Positions 33,827 through 47,637 of a stretch of DNA of 64,000 nucleotides are shown here, piece after piece. The notes beneath the pieces were generated by a model, which had not been told where the DNA came from, searched no databases, and worked only from the letters and a program-made list of their open reading frames with translations. Made by a program: the position numbers and the translations under genes. Source of the DNA: Hexactinellida sp. DTS-2022 (taxonomy: Eukaryota; Porifera; Hexactinellida); assembly GCA_028753945.1 (NCBI GenBank), contig JAPNXP010000017.1, forward strand, positions 868,001 to 932,000, in the 5' to 3' direction. The number at the start of each line of letters is the position of its first letter. The stretch's first letter is position 1.

Positions 33827-35274
33827 TTATTATTATTATTATTTATATTATTATTTTTTCTCCGTAGACGGTGCCCTGGCCAGAGCTTTATGGTTGATGG
33901 GCTGAAACTTGGCATGTAGGTTCGGAGTCGACGTCTAATTTGCACCTGGGGTTACGATTTTTTATTAACAAATTTTTGACACATCTTTAACACCTTCAAA
34001 TTTTGTCTGGTCCATAACTCAAAAGTTGTTTTACTAAACCCCCAAATTTTATTTCACATTTGGACTCGCCATAGAATTCTGCGTCTGATGGGACAAGAAA
34101 GTTTCGCATAAAGGGGTCAATTTCTGCCATTAATGGGCGTTGAAATTTCTTTGTTTACTCACACTTCAATTTCAGTAAAACTGTGAAATCTAATTCCATT
34201 GTTTCAACTTGTAATAATTATATTGATTTAACTTGTTAAATCCTACTCTATTGATTCAACTTGCGATAATTATATTGATTCAACTTATAAATTCCAGCTG
34301 GCTTCTATTTAATTGTAGCATTACTATACAATGGATTAAATTAAATTAATTTATATAAGGAATTTGTTGACTTTACTCAACTAACCGTGGATAACATTGC
34401 TAAAATAAATAACTAATAATTTAATTTATTATCATTAAGTAATGAATGAATGGCATTAAACTAAAGATGGTTTATGATAGAACCGTTAAGATTTTACATT
34501 CCACAACAACGACAGATTAAGTGATTATATTTATTTCGGCGAGAATATTCTTTTTGCACAATTAATGTACTGACGTAATTTATTATAATTAATTCCTTTT
34601 GTATTTAACTTATAGAATTTTCCAATTGGATTATTGGGGTTATCGAGTGCGCTGAATTCAAATATGATAGTGAAATTCGATTTAAATTAATAATAAGTGC
34701 AAATAATTGAACTGTATTTATTTTGCTGTACATAATAATGGTGTTAAATTATTAATTTATTAATTAAATATTTATACTAATTAGGTAAATTTCATTAATC
34801 TCAGAGATGATACAAGATAGAAACAAACTTTCAATTTATCAATTGGTCCTTATGCCAGGTACCACCTATACAAGTGGGTCTTGACACCTTGAGGTGATGA
34901 TGACATCGTTAAAAAAATGTATTTTTACAATTTTGTGAATTAAATAATTCGCATGGGTTGGTTGGAGTTGGGTGAATACCCAACACGCACTTAAAAAATG
35001 CTGAGTCATCACAGATTATATTCTACTGAAACTTGAATATCTCTCAAATGAATTGAGCTAAATGGAAACTTCCACCACTCTAAGGGTCGTTGCCTACTGA
35101 AACACCTTTCTGAAATAATTTAACACCTTCATAGTGATGATGACTAGGCGAAAAAAAATCCAAAATTGCAGCTAGTGCTGACAGCATGTTCCTTTGGAGG
35201 CACTATCAATAAACCACCACCAAAATATAGTGCCACCAAAGGAACATGCGTCGGCACAGCTGCAATTTTGGATT
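33827..35274 (+). repeat. Hairpin unit (F2-E1), H at 35157-35274
   Basis: Complete F2-E1 unit. H has GCAGCTAGTGCTGAC in the left arm, like the copy at 12128, and a short right arm (GGCACAGCTGC). Confidence 0.9.
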
Positions 35275-36696
35275 TTTTTATTTTTTCTCCGTAGACGGTA
35301 CCCTGGCCACACCTTTATACATTGAGGGCTGAAACTTGCCATGTAGATGCGAAGTGCCCTTCTAATTTGCACCTGGGGTTACGATTTTTGATTACGAAAT
35401 TTTGCACACATCTTTAACACCTTTCAAAATTTGTCTGGTCCATAACTCAAAATATGCTTTAATAAACCCCCAAATTTTATTTCATATTTGGATTCACCAT
35501 AAAATTCTGCGTCTGATGGGAGAAGAAATTTTTCAATAAAGGGGTCAATTTCTGCCATAAATGGGGATTGAAATTTCTGTGTTTACTCACACTTCAATTT
35601 CTTTAAAAGTGTTAAATCTAATTCTATTGTTTCAACTTGTAATAATTATATTGATTTAACTTGTTAAATCCTACTCTAGTGATTCAACTTGCGATAATTA
35701 TATTGATTTAACTTATAAATTCCAGCTGGCTTCTATTTAATTGTAGTATTACTATACAATGGATTAAATAAAATAATATAATATAAGGAATTTGTTGACT
35801 CAACTCAACCAACCATGGATAACATTGCTAAAATAATTAACAAATAATATAACTTATTATCACTACATAATGAATGAATGGCATTAAACTCAAGATGGTT
35901 TATGATAGAACAGTTAAGATTTTACATTCCACAACAACGACAGATTAAGTGATTATATATATTTCGGCGAGAATATTCTTGCACAATTAATGTACTGACG
36001 TAATTAATTATAATTAATTCCTTTTGTATTTAACTTATAGACGGTTCCAATTGGATTATTGGGGTTATCGAGTACGTGGAATTCAAATATTATAGTGAAA
36101 TTCAATTTAAATTAATAATAATTGCAAATAATTGAACTTAATTTATTTTGCTGTATATAATAATGGTGTTAAATAATTATAAATTAATTAAATATTTATA
36201 CTAATTAGCTAAATTTCATTAATTTCAGAGATGATTCAAGATAGAAACAAACTTTCAATTTATCAATTGGTCCTTATGGCACGTGCCACCTATACAAGTG
36301 GGTCCTGACACCTTGAGGTGATTATGACATCGTCAAAAAATGTGTTTTTACAATTTTGTTAATTCGATATTTAAAATGGGTTAGTTGATGTTGGGTGATG
36401 ACCCAACACTTACATAAAAATGCTGAGTCATCAGCTATTATATTCTACTCAAACTTGAATATCTCTAGAATGAAGTGATCAAAAACGAAACTTACAACTC
36501 AATAAGGGTCGTTGCCTTCTGTATCACCTTTTTGAAATAAGTTAACACCTTCATAGTGATGATGACATGGCGAAAAAAAATCCAAAATTGCAGCTTGTGC
36601 CGACAGCATGTTTCTTTGGAGGCACTATCAATAAACCACAACCAAAATATAGTGCTCCAAAGGAACATGCGTCGGCACAGGCTGCAATTTTGGATT
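35275..36696 (+). repeat. Hairpin unit (F3/F2 hybrid-E1), H at 36579-36696
   Basis: Starts like F3 (CACACCTTTATACATTGAGG) and continues as F2 (TTTGTCTGGTCCATAACTC). The switch lies in the shared GCACCTGGGGTTACGATTTT segment. The loop side of H lacks one base triplet (AGTGCTCCAAAGG). Confidence 0.9.
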
Positions 36697-37549
36697 TTAT
36701 TATTTTTATTTTTTCTCCGTAGACGGTGCCCTGGCCTGAGCTTTATATTTGATGGGCTGAAACTTGGCATGTAGGTGCGTATGGACCGTCTAATTTGCAC
36801 CTGGGGTTACGATTTTTTATTAACAAATTTTTGACACACCTTTAACACCTTTCAAAATTTGTCTGGTCCATAGCTAGAAAAATGTTTTACTAAACCCCCA
36901 AATTTTATTTCACATTTGGATTCACCATAAAATTCTGCGTCTGATGGGAGAAGAAAATTTGTTAAAATTGGTTTAATTTCTGCCATAAATGGGGGTTGAA
37001 ATTCCTTTGTTTACTCAACACTTCAATTTCAATAAAACTGTGAAATCTAATTCCATTGTTTCAACTTGTAATAATTATATTGATTTAACTTGTTAAAGCT
37101 TTCACTATTGTTTCAACTTGCGATAATTAAATTGATTCAACTAATAAATTCCAGCTGGCTTCTATTTAATTCTAGTATTACTATACAATGGATTAAATAA
37201 AATATAATAATATAAGGAATTTGTTGACTAAACTCAAATCACCGTGGATAACATTGCTAAAATAACTAACTAATAATATAATTTATTATCAATACATAAT
37301 GAATGAATGGCATTAAACTCTAGATGGTTTTTGATAGAAACAAACTTCAAATTCAACAATCGTTCCTTGTGACTCCGACCACTTAACAAATGGTTCTTCA
37401 CACCTTGGGCGTTGATGACTTGGCGAAAAAAAATCCAAAATTGCAGCCTGCGCCGACAGCATGTTCCTTTGGAGGCACTATCAATAAACCACCAACAAAA
37501 TATAGTGCCACGAAAGGAACATGCGTCGGCACAGCTGCAATTTTGGATT
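36697..37549 (+). repeat. Hairpin unit (F2-E2), H at 37432-37549
   Basis: F2 followed by the short E2 module (CACCTTGGGCGTTGATGAC). The right H arm is of the short type. Confidence 0.9.
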
Positions 37550-38965
37550 TTTTTTTTCTCCGTAGACGGTGCCCTGGCCAGAGCTTTATAGTTGATGGGC
37601 TTAAACTTGGCATGTAGGTGCGATGGTACCGTCTAATTTGCACCTGGGGTTACGATTTTTGATTAAGAAATTTTTGACACATCTTTAACACCTTTCAAAT
37701 TTTGTCTGGTCCATAACTCAAAAATTGTTTTACTAAACCCCCAAATTTTATTTCATATTTGGATTCACCATAAAGTTCTGCGTCTGATGGGTAAAGAAGA
37801 TTTTCAATAAATGGTTTAATTTCTGCCATAAATGGGGGTTGAAATTTCTTTGTTTACTCACACTTCAATTTCAGTAAAAGTGTTAAATCTAATTCCATTG
37901 TTTCAACTTGTAATAATTATATTGATTTAACTTGTTAAATCCTACTCTAGTGATTCAACTTGCGATAATTAAATTGATTCAACTTATAAATTCCTGCTGG
38001 CTTCTATTTAATTGTATTACTATACAATGGATTAAATAAAATATAATGATATAAGGAATTTGTTGACTAAACTCAAATCACCGTGGATAACATTGCTAAA
38101 ATAAATAACAAATAATATAACTTATTATCAATACATAATGAATGAATGGCATTAAACTCAAGATGGTTTATGATAGAACTGTTAAGATTTTACATTCCAC
38201 AACTACGACAGATTAAGTGATTATATTTATTTCGGCGAGAATATTCTTGCACAATTAATGTACTGACTCAATTAATTATAATTCATTCATTTTGTATTTA
38301 ACTTATAGACGGTTCCAAATAGATTATTGGGGTTATCGAGTGCGTGGAATTCAAATTTTATAGTGAAATTCAATTTAAATTAATAATAATTGCAAATAAT
38401 TGAACTTAATTTATTTTGCTGTATATAATAATGGTGTTAAATAATTATAAATTAATTAAATATTTATACTGATTAGCTAAATTTCATTAATTTCAGAGAT
38501 GATTCAAGATAGAAACAAACTTTCAATTTATCAATTGGTCCTTATGGCACGTGCCACCTATACAAGTGGGTCCTGACACCTTGTGGTGATTATGACATCG
38601 TCAAAAAAATGTGTTTTTACAATTTTGTTAATTCGATATTTAAAATGGGTTAGTTGATGTTGGGTGATGACCCAACACTCACATAAAAAATGCTGAGTCA
38701 TCAGCTATTATATTCTACTGAAACTTGAATATCTTTGAAATGAATTGATCAAAAACGAAACTTACATCTCAATAAGGGTCGTTGCCTTCTGTAACACCTT
38801 TTTGAAATATTTTAACACCTTCATAGTGATGATGACATGGCGAAAAAAATCCAAAATTGCAGCTTGTGCCGACAGCATGTTCCTTTGGAGGCACTATCAA
38901 TAAACCACAACCAAAATATAGTGCCCCCAAGGACAATGCGTCGGCACAGGCTGCAATTTTGGATT
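37550..38965 (+). repeat. Hairpin unit (F2-E1), H at 38848-38965
   Basis: Complete unit, very similar to 35275-36696 in its E1 half (both have CTTACATCTCAATAAGGGTC-like text). H has GCAGCTTGTGCC on the left only. Confidence 0.9.
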
Positions 38966-40446
38966 TTTTTATTATTATTTTTTCTCCGTAGACGGTGCCC
39001 TGGCCTGAGCTTTATAGTTGATGGGCTGAAACTTGGGATGTAGGTGCGATGGGACCGTCTAATTTGCACCTGGGGTTACGATTTTTCGTTAACAAATTTT
39101 TGACACATCTTTAACACCTTTAAAAATTTGTCTGGTCCATAACTCAAAATATGTTTTACTAAACCCCCAAATTTTATTTCATATTTGGATTCACCATAAA
39201 ATTTTGCGTCTGATGGAAGAAGAAAACTTTCAATAAAGGGTAAAATTTCTGCCATAAATGGGGGTTGAAATTTCTTTGTTTAGTCACACTTCAATTTCAG
39301 TAAAGTGTTAAATCTAATTCTATTGTTTCAACTTGTAATAATTATATTGATTTAACTTGTTAAATCTTTCACTATTGTTTCAACTTGCTACAATTATATT
39401 GATTTAACTTGTTAAATCCTACTCTAGTGATTCAACTTGCGATAATTATATTGATTTAACTTATAAATTCCAGCTGGCTTCTATTTAATTCTAGCATTAC
39501 TATACAATGGATTAAATTAAATTAATTTATATAAGAATTTGTTGACTTTACTCAACTCACCGTGGATAACATTGCTAAAATAAATAACTAATAATATAAT
39601 TTATTATCAATACATAATGAATGAATGGCTTTAAACTCAAGATGGTTTATGATAGAACCGTTAAGATTTTACATTCCACAACAACGACAGTTTAAGTGAA
39701 TATATTTATTTCGGCGAGAATATTCTTGCACAATTAATGTACTGACGTAATTAATTATAATTAATTCCTTTTGTATTTAACTTATAGACGGTTCCAATTG
39801 GATTATTGGGGTTATCGAGTGCGTGGAATTCAAACATTATAGTGAAATTCAATTTAAATTAATAATAATTGCAAATAATTGAACTTAATTTATTTTGCTG
39901 TATATAATAATGGTGTTAAATAATTAATACATTAATTAATTTTTTATGTTAATTAGCTAAATTTCATTAATCTCAGAGATGATACAAGATATAACAAACT
40001 TTCAATTTATCAATTGGTCCTTATGCCAGGTACCACCTATACAAGTGGGTCTTGACACCTTGAGGTGATGATGACATCGTCAAAAAAATGTATTTTTACA
40101 ATTTTTTTAATTCGACATTTAAAATGGGTTATTTGGTGTTGGGTGATGACCCAACACTCACATAAAAATGCTGACTCAGCACTTATTATATTCTACTGAA
40201 ACTTGAATATCTTTGAAACGAAGTGAGCAAAATGGAAACTTCCACGACTCTAAGGGTCGTTGCCTTCTGAAACACCTTTCTGAAATAATTTAACACCTTC
40301 ATAGTGATGATGACATGGCGGAAAAAAAATCCAAAATTGCAGCCTGCGCCGACAGCATGTTCCTATGGAGGCACTATCAATAAACCACCACCAAAATATA
40401 GTGCCACCAAAGGAACATGCGTCGGCACAGGCTGCAATTTTGGATT
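38966..40446 (+). repeat. Hairpin unit (F2-E1), H at 40328-40446
   Basis: Complete unit with an extra copy of the TTGATTTAACTTGTTAAATC sub-repeat near 39350-39430. H has GTTCCTATGGAGG, as in the unit ending 31719. Confidence 0.9.
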
Positions 40447-41270
40447 TTTTTTTTCTCCGTAGCAGGTGCCCTGGCCACACCTGTATACATAGAGGGCTGA
40501 AACTTGGCATGTAGTTGCGGAGTGACCGTCTAATTTGCCCTGGGGTTACGATTTTTTATCAAATGATTTCAACATCTATTTAGACTAATTATGGCTCATA
40601 ACATGGAATAATTAATATTGAGCTTGATAAAATTTACATGTACGGATAGAGAATTAAATTCTACACCTTTTCACAGTGCACGAATTTTTAAATTGGGTTT
40701 CGTTTGTGCCACAATAGAGTTGCAAGTTTCCTTTGTTTACTAACACTTCAGTTCCATTGAAAGTGTTAAATCTAATTCTATTGTTTCAACTTGTAATAAA
40801 TTTATTGATTTAACTTGTTAAATCTTTCACTATTGTTTAACTTGCGATAATTACATTGTTTTAACATGTGAATTCGAGCTGGCTTCTATTTAATTGTAGT
40901 ATTACTATACAATGGATTAAATTAAATAATATAATGTAAGGAATTTGTTGACTTAACTCATTCTCCGTAACACTGCTAAAATAAATAACTAATAATATAA
41001 TTTATTATCAATACATAATGAATGAATGGCATTAAACTCAAGATGTTTTATGATAGAAACAAACTTCAAATTTATCTACCGTTCCTTGTGACTCGGACCA
41101 ATTAACAAATGGTTCTTGACACCTTGAGGCGTTGATGACTTGGCGAAAAAAAATCCAAAATTGAAGCCTGTGCCGACAGCATGTTCCTTAGGAGGCACTA
41201 TCAATAAACCACCACCAAAATATAGTGCCACCAAAGGAACATGCGTCGGCACAGGCTGCAATTTTGGATT
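40447..41270 (+). repeat. Hairpin unit (F3-E2), H at 41152-41270
   Basis: F3 start (CCGTAGCAGGTGCCCTGG), an F1-like CACAGTGCACGAATTT middle, and E2. H has TTGAAGCCTG on the left only. Confidence 0.9.
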
Positions 41271-41290
41271 GTATTATTATCATAACTATT

Positions 41291-41407
41291 ACTGTGCCGA
41301 CTATACTATAGTATAGTGGCCCAGTTCTAATCTTACTGCCTTGGTTATTATTACTGTGCCGACTATACTATAGTATAGTGGCCCAGTATTGGTCTTAGTG
41401 CTTTGGT
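41291..41407 (+). repeat. ACTG palindromic repeat, 2 copies
   Basis: Copies start at 41291 and 41353, followed by a (TTA)n run and an F1 start (GGTCCGTAG). Confidence 0.95.
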
Positions 41408-41410
41408 TAT

Positions 41411-42609
41411 TATTATTATTATTATTATTGGTCCGTAGATCCTCCACAGAACAGAGTTTTAGTAACTAAGAACTGAAATTTTCAGGATATGTGTCTCATG
41501 AGTTACAGATGTGGACCTGGGGTCACGATTTTTTATTACATTTTTTTGGACACATTTTTGCACCTGTTTAATATTGGAAAAATAACATTAAATAGTGCGA
41601 GAATATTTAATTTATATGCATTCGATAGAGAATTAAATTCTACACCTTTTCACAGTGCACGAATTTTCAAATTGCGCTTCGTTTGTGCCACAATTGAGTT
41701 GCAAAATCCCTTTGTTTACTAACACTTCAGTTCAATTGAAGTGTTAAATCTAATTCTATTGTTTCAACTCGTTATTATTATATTGATTCAACTTGTGAGA
41801 TCGAGTAGGCTTCTATTTTCTAATAGAAAACTAAGATTCTACATTCCATAACAACGACAGATTATGTGATTATATTTACTTCTCCGTGAATATTCTTGCA
41901 CAATGGATACATGACATATTTAATTATAATTAATTCGTTCTGTGTTTAACTTATAGAGACGGTTCCAATTAGATTATTGGGGTTATCGAGTGCGCTGAAA
42001 TCAATTATTATAATTAAATGAAATTAAAATTAATAATAATTGCAAATAATTGTTATTTTGATATACATAATATTGGTGTTAAATTATTAATAAATTAATT
42101 AAATATTTATACAAATTAGCTAAATTTCATTAATCTCAGAAATTATATCAGATATAAACAAACTTTCAATTTATCAATTGGTCCTTATGGCACGTACCAC
42201 CTATACAAGTGGGTCTTGACACCTTGAGGTGATGATGACATCGTTAAAAAAATGTGTTTTTACAATTTTGTTAATTCGAAATTTAAAATGGGTTAGTTGA
42301 TGTTGGGTGATGACCCAACACTCACATAAAAAATGCTGAGTCATCAGCTATTATATTCTACTCAAACTTAAATATCTCTAAAATGAAGTGAACTAAATGG
42401 AAACTTCCACCACTCTAAGGGTCGATGCCTTCTGAAACACCTTTCTAAAATAATTTAACACCTTCATAGTGATGATGACTTGGCAAAAAAAATCCAAAAT
42501 TGCTGCCTGTGCCGACAGCATGTTCTTTTGGAGGCACTATCAATAAACCACCACCCAAATATAGTGCCACCAAGGGAACATGCGTCGGCACAGGCTGCAA
42601 TTTTGGATT
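41411..42609 (+). repeat. Hairpin unit (F1-E1), H at 42491-42609
   Basis: Complete F1-E1 unit; the first of four consecutive F1 units with similar 1.2-kb spacing. Confidence 0.9.
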
Positions 42610-43802
42610 TTTATTGGTCCGTATTGTCTCCACAGAACAGAGTTGTAATTACTAAGAACTGAAATTTTCAGGACAGGTGTCTCATGGGTTACAGATGTGC
42701 ACCTGGGGTCACGATATTATATCACATTTTTTTGGACACATTTTTGCACCTGTTTATTGTTAGAAAAAGAACAATAAATAGTGCGCGAATAATCAATTTA
42801 TATGCATTCGATAGAGAATTAAATTCTACACCTTTTCACCGTGCACGAATTTTCAAATTGTACTTAGTTTGTGCCACAATTGAGTTGCAAGTTTCCTTTG
42901 TTTACTAACACTTCAGTTCAATTGAAAGTGTTAAATCTAATTCTATTGTTTCAACTCGTTATTATAATATTGATTCAACTTGTGAGATCGAGTAGGCTTC
43001 TATTTTCCAATTGGAAAAAAGATTATATATTTCACAACAACGACAGATTATGTGATTATATTTACTTCTGCGAGAATATTATTGCACTCTTAATATACTG
43101 ACGTAATTAATTATAATTAATTCAGTCAGTATATTACTTATATAGATGCTTATAATTTGTTTATTAGGGGTTATCGAGAGTGCTTAATTGAAATTTGATA
43201 ACAAAATAATTAATTAATTATTCATGACAAAATAATTTAATTTAATAATTGTAAGTTGACATTTAAATTGGTGTTAAATAATAAATAATATTAATTATTA
43301 TTTATACTAATTAATTAAATATCATAAATCTCAGAAATCAAATAAGATAGAAACAAACTTCCAATTTATCAATTGATCCTTATGCCACGTAACACCTCTA
43401 CAAATGGGTATTGACACCTTGAGGTGATGATGACATCGTCAAAAAAATGTGTTTTTGCAATTTTGTTAATTCGATATTTAAAATGGGTTAGTTGAAGTTG
43501 GGTGATGACCCAACACTCACATAAAAAATGCTGAGTCATCAGCTATTATATTCTACTCAAACTTGAACATCTCTAAAATGAAGTGAACTAAATGGAAACT
43601 TCCGCCACTCTAAGGGTCGATGCCTTCTGTAACACCTTTTGAAATATTTTAACACCTTCATAGTGACGATGACATGGCAAAAAAAAATCCAAAATTGCAG
43701 CTGTGCTGACAGCATGTCCCATTGGAGGCACTATCAATAAACCACCACCAAAATATAGTGCCACCAAGGGAACATGCGTCGGCACAGCTGCAATTTTGGA
43801 TT
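42610..43802 (+). repeat. Hairpin unit (F1-E1), H at 43686-43802
   Basis: Complete F1-E1 unit. Both arms of H carry the short form (GCAGCTGTG and CACAGCTGC), so the deletion is matched in this copy. Confidence 0.9.
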
Positions 43803-44998
43803 TTTATTATTGGTCCGTAGCCTCTCTACTGAACAGAGTTATAATTACTAAGAGCCAAAATTTTCAGAATATGTGTCTCATGGGTTACAGATGTGCACCT
43901 GGGGTCACGATTTTATATTACATTTTTTTGGACACATTTTTGCACCTGTTTAATATTGAAACAGGAACAATAAATAGTACCCGAAAATTAAATTTATTTG
44001 CATACGATAGAGAATTAAATTCTACACCTTTTCACAGTGCACGAATTTTAAAATTGTACTTTGTTTGTGCCACAATTGAGTTGCAAGTTTCCTTTGTTTA
44101 CTAACACTTCAATTCAATTGAAAGTGTTAAATCTAATTCTATTGTTTCAACTCGTTATTATTATATTGATTCAACTTGTGAGATCGAGTAGGCTTCTATT
44201 TTCCAATTGAAAATTAAGATTCTACATTCCATAACAACGACAGATTATGTGATTATATTTACTTCTGCGAGAATATTATTGCACTGTTAATATACTGACG
44301 TAATTAATTATAATTAATTAAGTAGTATATGACTTATATAGATGCTCCCAATTTGTTTATTAGGGGTTATCGAGCGTGCGGAATTAAATGTGATAGCCAA
44401 ATTAATTAATTAATTATTTATGACAAAATAATTTAACTTAATAATTGTAAGTTGACATTGAAATTGTGTTAAATTATAAACATTATTAATAATTATTTAT
44501 AATAATTAATTAAATATCATAAATCTCAGAGATCATAGAAGATAGAAACAAACTTTCAATTTATCAATTGGTCCTTATGGCACGTGCCACCTATACAAGT
44601 GGATCTTGACACCTTGAGGTGATGATGACATCGTTAAAAAAATGTGTTTTTACAATTTTGCTAATTCGATATTTAAAATGGGTTAGTTGAAGTTGGGTGA
44701 TGACCCAACACTCACATAAAAATGCTGAGTCATCAGCTATTATATTCTACTCAAACTTGAATATCTCTAAAATGAAGTGAGCTAAAACGAAACTTCCAAC
44801 TCACTAAGGATCGTTGCCTTTTGAATCATTTTTCTGAAATAGTTTAGCACCTTCATAGTGATGATGACATGGCGAAAAAAAATCCAAAATTGCAGCCTGT
44901 GCCGACAGCATGTTCCATTGGAGGCACTATCAATAAACCACCACCAAAATATAGTGCCACCAAAGGAACATGCGTCGGCACAGCTGCAATTTTGGATT
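43803..44998 (+). repeat. Hairpin unit (F1-E1), H at 44881-44998
   Basis: Complete F1-E1 unit, with a short right arm only. The 77-codon frame is intact here too, within 43873-44104. Confidence 0.9.
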
Positions 44999-46197
44999 TT
45001 TTATAATTATTATTGGTTTGTATCGTCTCCACAGAACAGAGTTGTAATTACTAAGAACTGAAATTTTCAGGACAGGTGTCTCATGGGTTACAGATCTGCA
45101 CCTGGGGTCACAATTTTGTATTACATTTTTTTGTACACATTTTTATACCTGTTTAATGTTAGAAAAAGAACAATTAATTGTGCGCGAATATTCAAATTAT
45201 ATGCATTCGATAGAGAATTAAATTCTACACCTTGTCACAGTGCACGAATTTTCAAATTGCCTTTCATTTGTGCCACTATTGAGTTGCAAATTCCCTTTGT
45301 TTACTAACACTTCAGTTCAATTGAGAGTGTTAAATCTAATTCTATTGTTTCAACTTGTGATAATTATATTGATTCCACTTGTGAGATCGAGTAGGCTTCT
45401 ATTTTCTAATTGAAAACTAAGATTATATATTTCATAACAATGACAGATTATGTGATTATATTTATTTCTGCTTAGAATATTCTTGCACAATGGATACATG
45501 ACATATTTTATTCTAATTAATTCGCTCTGTGTTAACTTCTAGAGACGGTTCCAATTATATTATTGGGGTTATCGAGTGCGCTGAATTCAAATATCATAGT
45601 GAAATTAAATTAAAATTAATGATAATTGCAAATAATTGACTTTTTTTTGCTGTACATAATAATGGTGTTAAATTATTAATAAATTAATAATTATTTATAC
45701 TAATTAATTAAATATCATAAATCTCAGAGATTATAGAAGATAGAAACAAACTTCAAATGTATCAATTGATCCTTATGCCACATAATACCTCTACAAATGG
45801 GTCTTGACACCTTGAGGCGATGATTACATCGTCAAAAAAATGTGTTTTTACAATTTTGTGAATTCTATATTTCGAATGGGTTGGTTGGTGTTAGGTGATC
45901 ACCCAACACTCACATAAAAAATGCTGACTCATCACTTATTAAAATCCACTGAAACTTGAATATCTTTGAAATGAAGTGAGCTAAAACGAAACTTCCAACT
46001 CACTAAGGGTCGTTGCCTTTTGAAACACCTTTCTAAAATAATTTAACACCTTCATGGTGATGATGACATGGCGAAAAAAATTCCAAAATTGCAGCCTGTG
46101 CTGACAGCATGTTCCTTTGGAGGCACTATCAATAAAACACCATCAAAATATAGTGCCACCAAGGAACACGCGTCGGCACAGGCTGCAATTTTGGATT
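44999..46197 (+). repeat. Hairpin unit (F1-E1), H at 46079-46197
   Basis: Complete F1-E1 unit. The outer left arm reads AATTCC instead of AATCC, unmatched on the right. Confidence 0.88.
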
Positions 46198-46870
46198 TTT
46201 TATAATTCATTCATTCTGTATTTAACTTATAGAGACGGTTCCAATTAGATTATTGGGGTTCTCGAGTGAAATCCAATTTAAATTAATGATAATTGCAAAT
46301 AATTGAACTTAATTTATTTTGCTGTATATAATAATGGTGTTAAATTATTAATAAATTAATTAAATATTTATACTAATTAGCTAAATTTCATTAGTCTCAG
46401 AGATGATACAAGATAGAAACAAACTTTCAATTTATCAATTGGTCCTTATGCCAGGTACCACCTTTTCAAGTAGGTCTTGACACCTTGAGGTGATTATGAC
46501 ATCGTCAAAAAATTTATTTTACAATTTTGTGAATTAAATAATTCGCATGGTTTGTTTGGAGTTGGGTGAATACCCAACACGCACCTAAAAAATGCTGACT
46601 CAGCACATATTATATTCTACTGAAACTTGAATATCTCTCAAATGAAGTGAGCTAAATGGAAACTTCCACCACTCCAAGGGTCGTAGCCTTCTGAAACACC
46701 TTTCTGAAATAATTTAACACCTTTATAGTGATGATGACTTGGCGGAAAAAAAATCCAAAATTGCAGCCTGTGCCGACAGCATGTTCCATTGGAGGCACTA
46801 TCAATAAACCACCAACAAAATATAGTGCCACCAAAGGAACATGCGTCGGCACAGGCTGCAATTTTGGATT
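46198..46870 (+). repeat. Truncated hairpin unit (E1), H at 46752-46870, right edge of the array
   Basis: Lacks the first ~550 bp of F1 (it starts at TAATTCATTCATTCTGTATT). Its H is close to the consensus. Beyond 46870 unrelated DNA begins, fixing the right edge of the array at TTTTGGATTTTT. Confidence 0.9.
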
Positions 46871-46931
46871 TTTATTTATGTCTAAATTTCATTTCTGAGC
46901 TTATGGGTCTTTTAGAATTGAAACACCTCCT

Positions 46932-46976
46932 TATATGGCAGTTCAGTTACCAGTAACTGAGCTCCATATAAGTAAT
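46932..46976. repeat. Imperfect palindrome flanking the array
   Basis: CTTATATGG and CCATATAAG surround CAGTTAC-CA-GTAACTG. It recurs at the inversion centre 29545-29586. Confidence 0.75.
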
Positions 46977-47590
46977 CTGTTAATTTAAATATTTGAAGTC
47001 TTCACAATTCAAACATTAATTAAATTAATTCCCATTACACTAAGATGAAATGTAATTTGAATATTGAAATTCTAGTTAAATTAAACATTGGGGAAGTGAT
47101 CAGAAGGAGCACACTCCCATCCCGTCTGTGAGGGGGTTTTATGTATATATTATACTCCCCAATGGGATTCCTTATGGGGATTCCCACAGGATTCCTATGG
47201 GAATGGGAACGAAAATTCCATTCCCATGGCAACCGTGCCGAGAAGTCCACAAAACTAACTGCGTATAATAATTAGATAAAACTACCAAACAAATATAATA
47301 TTACTATAGCAAAAACACTTACATTGGAAAAGGTTAATTATGCATACATCCTGTTTGAAGGTAACCATGACAATATAAATGTATATTTCGCTGACTCTAG
47401 CAAGTTCGCTGGGTTCTTACAAAATAGTGAATCTAAATAAACTACAACATATTATTACGTATTTTAAGAATAATATGTATCTTTCTTAAAATTACTGAAA
47501 ATAATATTACATAAGTAACATAACTATCTAAACATACTTTATTAAACCAAAATAATAAATGAATTCTAATCAACGCACTTTGAGTTAAAA

Positions 47591-47637
47591 TTTCAGTCAA
47601 AACGCGTTTGATTAGTCAGTTCGCGTTTTGACTGAAA
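47591..47637. repeat. Perfect 16-bp inverted repeat, 15-nt loop
   Basis: TTTCAGTCAAAACGCG pairs with CGCGTTTTGACTGAAA. The GC-rich core in AT-rich DNA suggests a small MITE, but no duplication was identified. Confidence 0.7.

Noticed and set aside
9913..45307. A recurring ~77-codon open frame in F1 modules (9913, 11115, 27790 minus, 28990 minus, 29708, 41489, 42684, 43873, 45083; broken at 60640)
   Set aside because: Between the copies at 9913 and 29708 I count 17 differences: 9 at first, 4 at second and 4 at third codon positions. There is no third-position excess, so no sign of protein-level constraint. The frame is open because the copies are related.
10926..46870. Many small frames across the hairpins (reading like PKLQPAPTACSFGG or VPTHVPLVALYF)
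   Set aside because: They are translations of the hairpin in both orientations, mirror each other across strands and shift frame freely between copies.
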